Shown: one piece after another, positions 34,873 to 43,349 of the stretch
How the letters are laid out: every line of letters starts with the position of its first letter
Position numbering within the stretch: position 1 is the first letter of the stretch
NCBI RefSeq assembly: GCF_904846705.1
Contig: NZ_CAJHBS010000010.1
Coordinates: forward strand, 41,073-105,072
DNA length: 64,000 nucleotides
Source: Psychrobacter sp. Pi2-52
GTDB lineage: Bacteria; Pseudomonadota; Gammaproteobacteria; Pseudomonadales; Moraxellaceae
Reading direction: 5' to 3'
Program-made: the position numbers and the translations under genes
Notes under the pieces: model-generated
What the model saw: only the letters and a program-made list of their open reading frames with translations
Databases searched by the model: none
What the model was told of the DNA's origin: nothing

Positions 34873-36438
34873 ATGACTGTGAACACAATTGCCATTATAG
34901 GCACTGGTATTATGGGCATGGGTATTGCTCAAATTGCTGCTCAAGCTGGTATCCAAGTACTCTTGTATGACGCCAAGTCAGGCGCTGCTGAACAAGGACG
35001 ACAATCCTTGCAAAGTACCCTAGAAAAACTAACTGCTAAAGGCAAGTTTACCGATGAGCAGCTACAGGATACTTTAAGTAATTTGACGGTACTACAAGAG
35101 CTTAGCCAAATTGCGACTGCTGAGATAGTGGTTGAAGCCATTATCGAAAATCTAGACATCAAAAAACAGCTTTTTGCCCAGTTAGAAGGTGTGGTCACCG
35201 CCGATACTATTTTGGCGACCAATACCTCTTCCTTATCAGTGACCGCCATTGCTGCTGACTGCGAGCATCCGGAGCGCGTGGCAGGATTTCACTTCTTTAA
35301 TCCAGTCCCTTTAATGAAAATTGTAGAGGTCATTCCAGGTCTGTCTACTCAGCAATCAGTGATTGACGTTCTCTCCGATTTGGCCAAACGTATGGGTCGC
35401 CTAGGTGTGGTAGCAAAAGACACACCGGGTTTTATCGTCAATCATGGCGGTAGAGCGTACGGTACAGAAGCGTTAAAAATATTGGGTGAAGGGGTAACCA
35501 CGTTTGAGAATATTGACCGAATTTTGCGTGAAGGCGCAGGATTTCGCATGGGGCCGTTTGAGCTGTTAGACCTCACTGGTATCGATGTATCGCACCCCGT
35601 GATGGAGTCGATTTACAATCAGTTCTATCACGAAGCGCGTTATCGCCCGCATCCACTGACCCGTCAAATGCTGGTAGGTAAAAAGCTTGGTCGTAAGGTT
35701 GGTGAAGGGTTTTATCACTATGAAAACGGTCAAAAGTTGTCAGCAGCTACTGCTCAAGATCAGTCGTCCGAAGCACTCATATCTGATGCCGTTATTACAT
35801 CGGTTTGGGTTGGCGCTGATCTGGCAGAAGACAAAAATCAGCTGGTCGATTACCTAAAGTCTCAGGGTATCACTATCGATGACAACGACAAGCCAAACCC
35901 TGATAGTTTGGTGCTGCTCGCACCCTATGGCGAAGATACGACCAATGCTGCCATTCGTTATCAAGTTGATCCCAAGCAAGCCGTTGCTATTGATATGCTT
36001 ACTGGACTAGCAAAGTATCGTACTTTGATGCCAAGTCTCATTACGCAGGAGACATTTATCGCACAAGCCTATACGTTATTTGGTAAAAGCTTGGATGACA
36101 GTGAAGCAACCACACAGCCTATGGTCGGTGCCACGCTGATTTCCGAAAGCATCGGCTTTGTGGCACAACGTGTGGTCGCTATGGTGATTAATCTCGGTTG
36201 TGACATTGCCATGCAAGGGATTGCTTCACCTGAAGACATCGATAATGCCGTCAAGCTTGGGCTAGGTTATCCATATGGTCCTATCTCTTGGGGCGACCAT
36301 CTTGGGGCCTCGCGTGTATTGCTCATTTTAGAGCGTATCTACGGGCTGACAGGTGACCCACGTTATCGTCCAAGCCCTTGGTTACAACGCCGTGCCAAGC
36401 TTGATGTGTCATTGTTTACTCAGCAGACCAAATACTAA
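34873..36438 (+). CDS. dcaH: 3-hydroxyadipyl-CoA dehydrogenase (DcaH/PaaH-type)
   Basis: 521 residues. The NAD-binding fold begins at once with IAIIGTGIMGMGIAQIAAQAG, in which GTGIMG is the dinucleotide loop. Then ATNTSSLSVTAIA, PERVAGFHFFNPVPLMKIVEV with the catalytic His, and KDTPGFIVNHGGRAYGTEAL. Unlike the ~285-residue FadB2-type, it has a second C-terminal helical domain (SIGFVAQRVVAMVINLGCDIA), giving the long form seen in PaaH/PaaC of phenylacetate and DcaH of dicarboxylate catabolism. It oxidises 3-hydroxyadipyl-CoA to 3-oxoadipyl-CoA. The gene follows the hydratase by 131 nt. Confidence 0.88.
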   Translation: MTVNTIAIIGTGIMGMGIAQIAAQAGIQVLLYDAKSGAAEQGRQSLQSTLEKLTAKGKFTDEQLQDTLSNLTVLQELSQIATAEIVVEAIIENLDIKKQLFAQLEGVVTADTILATNTSSLSVTAIAADCEHPERVAGFHFFNPVPLMKIVEVIPGLSTQQSVIDVLSDLAKRMGRLGVVAKDTPGFIVNHGGRAYGTEALKILGEGVTTFENIDRILREGAGFRMGPFELLDLTGIDVSHPVMESIYNQFYHEARYRPHPLTRQMLVGKKLGRKVGEGFYHYENGQKLSAATAQDQSSEALISDAVITSVWVGADLAEDKNQLVDYLKSQGITIDDNDKPNPDSLVLLAPYGEDTTNAAIRYQVDPKQAVAIDMLTGLAKYRTLMPSLITQETFIAQAYTLFGKSLDDSEATTQPMVGATLISESIGFVAQRVVAMVINLGCDIAMQGIASPEDIDNAVKLGLGYPYGPISWGDHLGASRVLLILERIYGLTGDPRYRPSPWLQRRAKLDVSLFTQQTKY

Positions 36439-36510
36439 TATTGACGACACAGCAATATTGCCAAACCATAAAACTATTATTCAGAGTTAAAAATACGACA
36501 AGGAAACGTT

Positions 36511-37713
36511 ATGTTAGATGCCTATATTTATGATGGATTAAGAAGTCCTTTTGGTCGCTATGTTGGCGCATTAGCAACCGTACGTGCTGATGATTTGGTT
36601 GCTACCGTGATGAAAGCGTTGGTCGAAAAGCACCAACTATCTGCTGATATCTTTGATGAAGTGTTGCTAGGCAGTGCCAACCAAGCAGGTGAAGACTCTC
36701 GTAACATCGCGCGTAACGCGGCTTTGTTAGCAGGGTTGGATGTCAATACCCCAGGTCAGACAGTAAACCGTTTATGTGCGTCAGGTCTGTCCACTGTTGT
36801 CGATGCTGCTCGCAGTATTACGTGCAATGAAGGGGATATTATTTTAGCAGGTGGGGTCGAGTCGATGACGCGTGCACCGTTTGTATTTGCCAAGACAGAG
36901 CAACCTTTTAGCCGTGACTTCAAAGTATTTGATACGACCATTGGTAGCCGTTTCCCCAACCCAAAAATTATTGAGCAGTTCGGCAGTGATACCATGCCGC
37001 AGACGGGCGATAATGTCGCGCAGAAGTATGGTATTACGCGCGAGGAAGCCGATAAGTTTGCAGCCGCATCACAAGCCAAGTACCAAGCTGCTAAGCAAGC
37101 AGGGTTTTTTAACGATGAAATAACACCTATCACCGTACCCCAAGGTAAGAAATTGCCTGCAAAAGTAGTCATAGAGGATGAGCATCCGCGTGCCAGCTCT
37201 AATATTGAAGCACTACAAAAGCTCAAACCGTTAAACAAAGATGGAATCGTCACCGCAGGTAATGCGTCTGGCATCAATGATGGTGCTGCCGCGCTCATCA
37301 TTGGCTCAAAGCAAGCAGAGGAAAAGCTAGGCTTTAAACCGATTGCCAAGATCTTATCATCAGGTGCAATGGGTGTTGAACCCAATATCATGGGTGTGGG
37401 TCCTGTTGAAGCAATTAAGCTAGCACTAAAGCGTGCGGATCTGACCCTCGAGGACATGTCTGTCATTGAGATTAATGAAGCTTTTGCTTCTCAAGTGCTT
37501 GGCTGTCTAAAAGGGTTGGACATTGATTTTGATGATAAGCGTGTCAATCCTAATGGTGGCGCCATCGCTGTCGGTCATCCGCTTGGCGCATCAGGTGCAA
37601 GAATCGCCTTGAGTACCGCTCGAGAGCTACAGCGTACGAGCGGCAAATATGCCGTGGTCAGCTTGTGTATTGGTATTGGGCAAGGGCTTGCCATGGTGAT
37701 AGAACGCGTCTAA
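36511..37713 (+). CDS. dcaF: 3-oxoadipyl-CoA thiolase (DcaF/PcaF family)
   Basis: 400 residues. Catalytic residues are Cys89 in NRLCASGL, His356 in VGHPLGASG and Cys386 in SLCIGIGQG. The EINEAFASQVLGCL loop and NPNGGAIA are intact. The opening AYIYDGLRSPFGRYVGALATVRADDL is the beta-ketoadipyl-CoA thiolase form, and GEDSRNIARNAALLAGL matches PcaF/PaaJ. It cleaves 3-oxoadipyl-CoA to succinyl-CoA and acetyl-CoA. A second thiolase of the same family sits in the ben-cat block at 45609, so this activity is encoded twice in 10 kb. AAGGA precedes the ATG. Confidence 0.9.
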   Translation: MLDAYIYDGLRSPFGRYVGALATVRADDLVATVMKALVEKHQLSADIFDEVLLGSANQAGEDSRNIARNAALLAGLDVNTPGQTVNRLCASGLSTVVDAARSITCNEGDIILAGGVESMTRAPFVFAKTEQPFSRDFKVFDTTIGSRFPNPKIIEQFGSDTMPQTGDNVAQKYGITREEADKFAAASQAKYQAAKQAGFFNDEITPITVPQGKKLPAKVVIEDEHPRASSNIEALQKLKPLNKDGIVTAGNASGINDGAAALIIGSKQAEEKLGFKPIAKILSSGAMGVEPNIMGVGPVEAIKLALKRADLTLEDMSVIEINEAFASQVLGCLKGLDIDFDDKRVNPNGGAIAVGHPLGASGARIALSTARELQRTSGKYAVVSLCIGIGQGLAMVIERV

Positions 37714-37882
37714 GACTCAAAAGCAACCTCGCCCCATTACTGACTATGGTTGATTCAGTTTAGAAGAGAAATAAGGCAACCGATCGCAGATGTAATTGTG
37801 ATACTTCAAGTGAGGTTAACGCTGTCACTCTTTTATAGAGAATTGACTATATCAAGGACAATTTATTATCAAGGAAGATACC

Positions 37883-39571
37883 ATGACAACCATACTCAAC
37901 GAACACGATAACTACCATCAAGCCGAAGAAGCGTATGGGTTTCCGTTAATTATAAAACAACTACTAAACCGCGCCAAGATTGCTTCCACCAACCAAACCA
38001 TTAGCTATGCCGACAAAGTCACTTATACCTATGCTGAGTTTTTTAAACGTATTAATCGCTTGGCTAATGTATTAAAAAATATGGGCTTGCAGGCAGGTGA
38101 TGTGGTCGCGGTCATGGACTGGGACAGTCATCGTTACCTTGAGGCATACTTTGCAGTACCAATGTCGGGCATGATTTTGCAAACCGTTAATGTCCGTCTG
38201 TCAGAAGAAAAAGTGCTGTACACCGTCAATCATGCTGCGCCAAAAGCCTTATTGTTGAATGCTGAATTTGCGCCGATGATTAAAGACTATCGTGACGATG
38301 CGCCTTCTATTGAGCACGTAATGTGGGCTGATGATGCAGAGGATGATAAAGTAGGTGGTGAGAAAGCTGAGCTGCCAGACTATGTCGATGGCGAATATGA
38401 GGCACTATTGGCAGCCGCTAGTGACGAGTTTGACTTCCCAGACTTTGACGAAAACACTATTGCTACGACATTCTATACCAGTGGTACGACAGGCGACCCA
38501 AAAGGGGTTTTCTTTACTCATCGACAGATTGTACTACAGACGATGGCAAGTACCTTGGCGTCAGCCCTCAATGCCGAAGGTCAAGGCGCGCGCTACAACG
38601 ATGTCTATATGCCGATGACGCCTTTGTTTCATGTACATGCGTGGTGCTGGCCGTATGGCGCAACCATGATAGGGCTCAAGCAAGTATATCCCGGGAGATA
38701 TCTGGCACCAAAATTGGTCGATTTGATTGAGCAGCACAAAGTCACATTGTCACATGGTGTCCCAGCAATATTGCAGATGCTTCTCAAAGAAATGGCAGAG
38801 CGTGGCCGCAAATTCGAGAATCTCAAACTACTACTAGGTGGCTCAAAGCTAAACGAAGGCTTAGCCAAAGCAGCTATCGAGTGCGGTATCGAATTTATGT
38901 CAGGCTTTGGTATGTCAGAGTCTTGCCCTGTACTGTCTCGAGCAGTATTCGATGACAAAACAGAGTCAATGACGCTAGAGGATAACCTTAACTATCGTTG
39001 CCTATCAGGTTCACCCATTATGCTAGTTTCGATGGAAATTTGGGATGAAAATGGTAAACCACAACCCATGGATGGCAAATCGACAGGCGAGCTTGTGATA
39101 CGCGCGCCTTGGCTAACGCAAAGTTATTTTAAAAATCCTGACGCAGGTAATGAGTTATGGAAAGGCGGCTGGATGCATACTCAAGATATCGCCTGCATGA
39201 CTGCTGATGGCACGCTAAGCATCACAGACAGGCTCAAAGATGTCATTAAATCTGGCGGCGAATGGGTATCCTCGCTTGAGGTCGAAACCATTTTGTCCTT
39301 TCATCCGAGTGTGGCTGATATCGCGGTGATTGGTGTGCCAGATGAGCGATGGGGCGAGCGTCCCTTGGCATTGATCGTGCTAAAACCAGACCATGTTGAC
39401 ACAAAAATGGAAGATATTTTGGCATTGGGTCATCAAGCAGTAGAGAGAGGTCATCTGCCAAAATATGGTGTGCCAAGTGAAGTGAGGTTTTTGCCAGATA
39501 TGCCAAAAACCAGCGTCGGTAAACTCGATAAAAAACGCATGCGTTCGATGTACTCAGAAAACCTCATCTAG
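37883..39571 (+). CDS. AMP-forming acyl-CoA ligase (AlkK-like)
   Basis: 562 residues. The adenylate-forming signature is TFYTSGTTGDPKGV near residue 195; further motifs are TPLFHVHAWCWPYG, FMSGFGMSES at the adenine pocket, GWMHTQDIACM, DRLKDVIKSGGEW with the hinge, and a C-terminal PKTSVGKLDKKRMR carrying the catalytic lysine. The VHAWCWPY form resembles AlkK/medium-chain ligases. Within this cluster it probably activates the incoming dicarboxylic or fatty acid to its CoA ester, replacing the DcaIJ CoA-transferase found in Acinetobacter. AAGGAAG precedes the ATG. Confidence 0.88.
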   Translation: MTTILNEHDNYHQAEEAYGFPLIIKQLLNRAKIASTNQTISYADKVTYTYAEFFKRINRLANVLKNMGLQAGDVVAVMDWDSHRYLEAYFAVPMSGMILQTVNVRLSEEKVLYTVNHAAPKALLLNAEFAPMIKDYRDDAPSIEHVMWADDAEDDKVGGEKAELPDYVDGEYEALLAAASDEFDFPDFDENTIATTFYTSGTTGDPKGVFFTHRQIVLQTMASTLASALNAEGQGARYNDVYMPMTPLFHVHAWCWPYGATMIGLKQVYPGRYLAPKLVDLIEQHKVTLSHGVPAILQMLLKEMAERGRKFENLKLLLGGSKLNEGLAKAAIECGIEFMSGFGMSESCPVLSRAVFDDKTESMTLEDNLNYRCLSGSPIMLVSMEIWDENGKPQPMDGKSTGELVIRAPWLTQSYFKNPDAGNELWKGGWMHTQDIACMTADGTLSITDRLKDVIKSGGEWVSSLEVETILSFHPSVADIAVIGVPDERWGERPLALIVLKPDHVDTKMEDILALGHQAVERGHLPKYGVPSEVRFLPDMPKTSVGKLDKKRMRSMYSENLI

Positions 39572-39738
39572 TCAAACAATCCGGTCACCATCAAATCGAC
39601 TTTGACAAAAGTGAAAGCTTGCATAAACCCTAGTGTTTGACTAAATGCTAGGGATGGGAGAGGTGTGTGAGTCACGAGCACCCTGAGTCACACTCATCAT
39701 CTCTATAACAAAACCTGTCTAATAAAAAGAGAAAAACT

Positions 39739-40224
39739 ATGGAAGCTGCGCCTACGTTCCCAGAAATACAAGAGATTGTCGCAAGCGATGCCGATCACCC
39801 ATTGCATGACTTTACAGTTATCTACCCTCAGCAAGTGGAATGGGGTGATATGGACTCCTTTGGTCACGTCAATAATGTGGTTTATTACGAATATGCTCAA
39901 AATGCTCGTATCTACTACAACAGGCGGCTTGGTTTATTTAACGAACAGACGTCTTCGGTGATGGCAGCCTCGTCATGTCGATACCTCAAATCGGTTGCTT
40001 ATCCTGATGAGTTATGGATTGGCGTCAAGGTCAAAAAAATCGGTAATTCAAGTCTGATTCATGAATATACCTATTACAGTACGGTGCAGAAAACAGTCGT
40101 TGCAATCGGTGAGTCGGTGTTGGTATATCTCGATAAATTGAGTGGGCAGAAAAAGCCTATCGATGAGTCGCAAAAAGACGCGATTGCTGCTTTGGAGAAT
40201 ATCAAACATCAGCCTAAAACATAA
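39739..40224 (+). CDS. Hotdog-fold acyl-CoA thioesterase (4HBT family)
   Basis: 161 residues. The hotdog core includes VEWGDMDSFGHVNNVVYYEY, in which Asp and the following His/Asn form the 4-hydroxybenzoyl-CoA-thioesterase active site, then a long helix (QNARIYYNRRLGLF) and strands SVMAASSCRYLKSVAYPDE and SLIHEYTYYST. An N-terminal extension of about 25 residues precedes the fold. It probably releases CoA from stalled acyl-CoA intermediates, protecting the CoA pool. It follows the ligase by 167 nt on the same strand. Confidence 0.85.
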   Translation: MEAAPTFPEIQEIVASDADHPLHDFTVIYPQQVEWGDMDSFGHVNNVVYYEYAQNARIYYNRRLGLFNEQTSSVMAASSCRYLKSVAYPDELWIGVKVKKIGNSSLIHEYTYYSTVQKTVVAIGESVLVYLDKLSGQKKPIDESQKDAIAALENIKHQPKT

Positions 40225-40382
40225 TATATCGGTCAAATTCTGATTGGGGTTTTTAATTAGAAAGTACTTATTAAGTAGAAGTTAATTTTCATGTAAAAGA
40301 ATTATTTATTTTTATGGATTAAAGAAAACGTAGTAGCAATTGGGATTGATAAGGATATCAACATAAAACAGGGAATAGATGA

Positions 40383-41417
40383 ATGATGCTTTATATAAAA
40401 AGGCTATCTGTAGGTTTTGCTACGGTTGTAACATGCGTATCTGCACAAGCAATCGATCTTGTGACAACAGATGACACGACTTTGAGTATCGGTGGTTACA
40501 TCAAAGCAGAAGGTGCTTTTAACTCTCCTGATGAAGGCGAGTCGGAATTTAAGGGTAATTTACGCCAGTCTCGTATCAATGTTAAGACGACCAAGTCGGT
40601 AGATGATAAAAAACTCACGGGGTTTATCGAAGGTGATTTTTATGGCGATTACGCCAAGGGCGGCTCAAATCTGCGCTTACGCCATGCCTATGTTCAGGTT
40701 GATGATTTGACAGTGGGTAAGACTTGGAACGGTCAATTTTTAGCCGTTGCGCCACTCTCTACCGAGCAGCTTGATTTTTGGGGAACAGGTATCGGCACAG
40801 CCTCCGGTGGCGGCTCATACATTCGTCCAGATTTGACGGTGCATTACACTTACAAGGGGCTGCGTTTTACCGCTCAAGACCCTGTGTATGACGATGCCAG
40901 CCTGCCTGACATGGTGGTCAGTTACAAAGATAAGATAGCCAGTCTCGACTATAATGTCGCTGTCACGGCGCGTGAGGCTGAGAACGGAGAGGACTCGGAT
41001 GTAGGCGTCGGCGTGTCTTTAGCTGGTAAGCTGTCGTTGGGTCAAGACTCGCTCCATGCGAGTGTCTATAACGGTAAAGGGATGGGTGCTTATTCTGCCA
41101 TATGTGTGGGCGAGCCGCTTATTATGAATGGCGGTGCCGATTGTGACGCTGAAGATGGCAAACTGATCTCTCAGACAGGTTATAGTGTTGGTTATAAGCA
41201 TCAGTTCTCTCAAAAACTGCGTGGCAACTTGCGTTATGGTGAGGTCAATGTCGATGACGCGGCAAATACCTCTGCCAATGTCAAAAGCGCCAATCTTATC
41301 TATGAGTATCTGCCAGATTTGGATTTGGGAATTGAGTGGAGAAATCAGGACGTAACGACATTCCCATGGATGCCAGCAGGTCAGCAAATTGAAATAATGG
41401 CAAAATATGATTTTTGA
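40383..41417 (+). CDS. dcaP: DcaP-type outer membrane porin
   Basis: 344 residues. The signal peptide ends at SAQA near residue 23, followed by a beta-barrel with many alternating strands (SIGGYIKAEGAF, RQSRINVKTTKS, GFIEGDFYGDY, LRLRHAYVQVDDL, KTWNGQF) and closing in KYDF with the terminal Phe. DcaP-like trimeric porins take up small dicarboxylates such as phthalate- or adipate-type acids; the gene ends a dca-like operon, as in Acinetobacter. The short length against Acinetobacter DcaP (about 420) may reflect lack of the N-terminal coiled coil. An AGGGA site lies upstream. Confidence 0.88.
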   Translation: MMLYIKRLSVGFATVVTCVSAQAIDLVTTDDTTLSIGGYIKAEGAFNSPDEGESEFKGNLRQSRINVKTTKSVDDKKLTGFIEGDFYGDYAKGGSNLRLRHAYVQVDDLTVGKTWNGQFLAVAPLSTEQLDFWGTGIGTASGGGSYIRPDLTVHYTYKGLRFTAQDPVYDDASLPDMVVSYKDKIASLDYNVAVTAREAENGEDSDVGVGVSLAGKLSLGQDSLHASVYNGKGMGAYSAICVGEPLIMNGGADCDAEDGKLISQTGYSVGYKHQFSQKLRGNLRYGEVNVDDAANTSANVKSANLIYEYLPDLDLGIEWRNQDVTTFPWMPAGQQIEIMAKYDF

Positions 41418-41559
41418 GTTGAAGTGTTGAGAGGAGTAAGCGATACGATGGCGCATCTTCATAGTTATAGTGGGGAAGTATTATCTTGATTAATGATTTT
41501 TTACCAATACTTATCATGTTATTCAGGTATTAGAATATATGCTAGGAATTCTCTTATAA

Positions 41560-41604
41560 ATATAACTGACGTTGCAATTGTCGGGGTCGAAACGCCAGTT
41601 ATAT
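41560..41604. terminator. Hairpin between convergent dcaP and benK
   Basis: ATATAACTGACGTT (41560-41573) pairs with AACGCCAGTTATAT (41591-41604) with one mismatch and a 17-nt loop. It lies midway in the 260-nt gap between two genes that converge. No strong T run follows on either strand, so termination efficiency is uncertain. Confidence 0.45.
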
Positions 41605-41677
41605 TAGCTTATGAAAAGATAGTATGCTATGTGTTTGCTACGGTAACAGTAATACACTTTTAAAGACAGTCTTACTT

Positions 41678-43039
41678 TTACGCTGCTGAAGCATCTAATC
41701 TTGTTGGTTGCAGTTTGCTTTCTTTGCTATCGACCGCTGCGCTCAGATTTACTAAGAAGATAGCGATGGCTGCGATAATACCTGGTATAGCGATAAATAA
41801 GAAGTTCATCTGATGGGTCAGCTCTAAGGTGAGAAGCGCACCAGTTAGGATTGGACCTACGATAGCACCAATACGTCCAATCCCTGACGCCCAACCCATA
41901 GCAGTCGTACGTACAGCGGTAGGATAATATTGAGCCACAAAAGTATAGAGCAGAATTTGTGAGCCGATGGTTGTAGCACCTGCAATCGCAATGAGCGTAT
42001 ATAGTACAATCTGAGGACTGTTGTAGCCAAGCAAAATTAATGCTATTGCCCCAGCGACAAACATAATAGTTAGTACAGGTTTTAAATGGAATTTATCAGC
42101 TAGGACACCACCGCCAATAGCCCCAATCATCCCACCAATATTAAGTGCAAATAGAAATAACATACTAGCACCTAATGAGTAACCGGCTTGAATCATTAGC
42201 TTTGGTAACCAGCTTGCTAAAGCGTAAACCATCAGCAAACACATAAAGAATGCTACCCAAAACATAATAGTAGTGAATCCACGTCTGTTCAGAAATAACG
42301 CTTTAATTGGTGCATCATCACCTTTGGTGGGTTCGTCTAGTACTAACGTAGTAGAGGGTGTAACTTTTTCTTGAGGAGCCAATTTTTGAACGATATTTTT
42401 AGCTTCGTCTTCTCGCTTTTCTTTGACCAAATACATCAAGGATTCAGGTAGCATCTTCCAGATAATTGGCAATAGTAAAGTAGGGATGCCCGCAATATAA
42501 AACATAATTTCCCAGCCAAAATCTAGCACCAAAAAAGATCCTAATAATGCTGACGTCATACCACCAATTGCATAACCGCTGAACATAATAGCGACTAAAG
42601 TACTACGCATACGTTTCGGTGCGTATTCAGATGTTAGTGCCACGCAGATTGGCATCACGCCGCCAATACCTAGACCTGCAATGAAGCGCAAAGCCGCAAA
42701 CTGCATAGGCCCGCTAGCGAAAGCACCAAAAAAAGTAAAGCTACTGAATAGAGCGACACAAATCATAATTGTTTTTTTACGACCGATTTTGTCAGATAAA
42801 GTGCCAAAAATCATGGCACCAAACATCATGCCGAATAGTGCTGCGCTAGCAAGAAAACCTGCTTGTACCGAAGTCAATGACCACTCCTCCATAAGTAATG
42901 GCAGGGCCACGCCGTAAATAATGAGGTCGTAGCCGTCAAAGATAATAATCAGTAAGCACCAAAACAGGACTTTCCAATGAAAAGGTGAAAATTTGGCTTC
43001 ATCAATAACTTTATTGATGTTTAAGGTTTGAGATTCCAT
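41678..43039 (-). CDS. benK: MFS benzoate/aromatic acid transporter (BenK/PcaK-like)
   Basis: 453 residues, GGAG 7 nt before the ATG, 12 membrane segments. AAHS-family marks are IIIFDGYDLIIYGVALP in helix 1 (acidic pair DGYD), FGTLSDKIGRKKTIM between helices 2 and 3, and a large central loop near residues 215-255. It should import benzoate or a related aromatic acid with protons. It has its own ATAC-N7-GTAT operator 97 bp upstream and is separated from the preceding amidohydrolase by a terminator, so it is transcribed alone under the same regulator as the cat genes. Confidence 0.88.
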   Translation of the reverse strand: MESQTLNINKVIDEAKFSPFHWKVLFWCLLIIIFDGYDLIIYGVALPLLMEEWSLTSVQAGFLASAALFGMMFGAMIFGTLSDKIGRKKTIMICVALFSSFTFFGAFASGPMQFAALRFIAGLGIGGVMPICVALTSEYAPKRMRSTLVAIMFSGYAIGGMTSALLGSFLVLDFGWEIMFYIAGIPTLLLPIIWKMLPESLMYLVKEKREDEAKNIVQKLAPQEKVTPSTTLVLDEPTKGDDAPIKALFLNRRGFTTIMFWVAFFMCLLMVYALASWLPKLMIQAGYSLGASMLFLFALNIGGMIGAIGGGVLADKFHLKPVLTIMFVAGAIALILLGYNSPQIVLYTLIAIAGATTIGSQILLYTFVAQYYPTAVRTTAMGWASGIGRIGAIVGPILTGALLTLELTHQMNFLFIAIPGIIAAIAIFLVNLSAAVDSKESKLQPTRLDASAA

Positions 43040-43128
43040 TCATATTCTCCGTTGATGATATCCTTATACGTGCTTTACAAGTTAGGGTTTTACAGGTGCT
43101 AAGTCAAAAACCATCTAAGTATAAATTT

Positions 43129-43143
43129 ATACCTAAAAGGTAT
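43129..43143. promoter_or_regulatory. ATAC-N7-GTAT operator of benK
   Basis: ATAC-CTAAAAG-GTAT is a perfect dyad of the type recognised by the LysR proteins BenM and CatM in Acinetobacter. Its centre is 97 bp before the benK start. The sole LysR gene of this type in the window is at 56601, 13 kb away. Confidence 0.8.
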
Positions 43144-43295
43144 GGTTTTTACTTTGGTAGAATAGAAGAAGCGAGACCTTTCTCTAGAATACATTGTAAG
43201 GATTTATACGCCGATGACTCCGGCAATATTACTATTGTTCAAGAAAATAATGCCTTTACTGATCATAGATAGTCTTTTTGAAAACACTAATAAAA

Positions 43296-43332
43296 AAGTA
43301 GCTCATATATCTTTTAGATATATGAGCTACTT
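43296..43332 (-). terminator. Terminator closing the cat-ben operon
   Basis: AAGTAGCTCATATATC and GATATATGAGCTACTT are perfect 16-bp arms around a 5-nt loop; on the minus strand six Ts follow. It is 17 nt beyond the amidohydrolase stop at 43350. It isolates benK from upstream readthrough. Confidence 0.93.
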
Positions 43333-43349
43333 AGGTTTCTATGAAAGCG

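Noticed and set aside
36756..37466. 236-codon frame antisense to the dca thiolase
   Set aside because: Antisense frames of this length arise from codon bias in thiolase genes; the Ser/Ala-rich translation has no recognisable domain.
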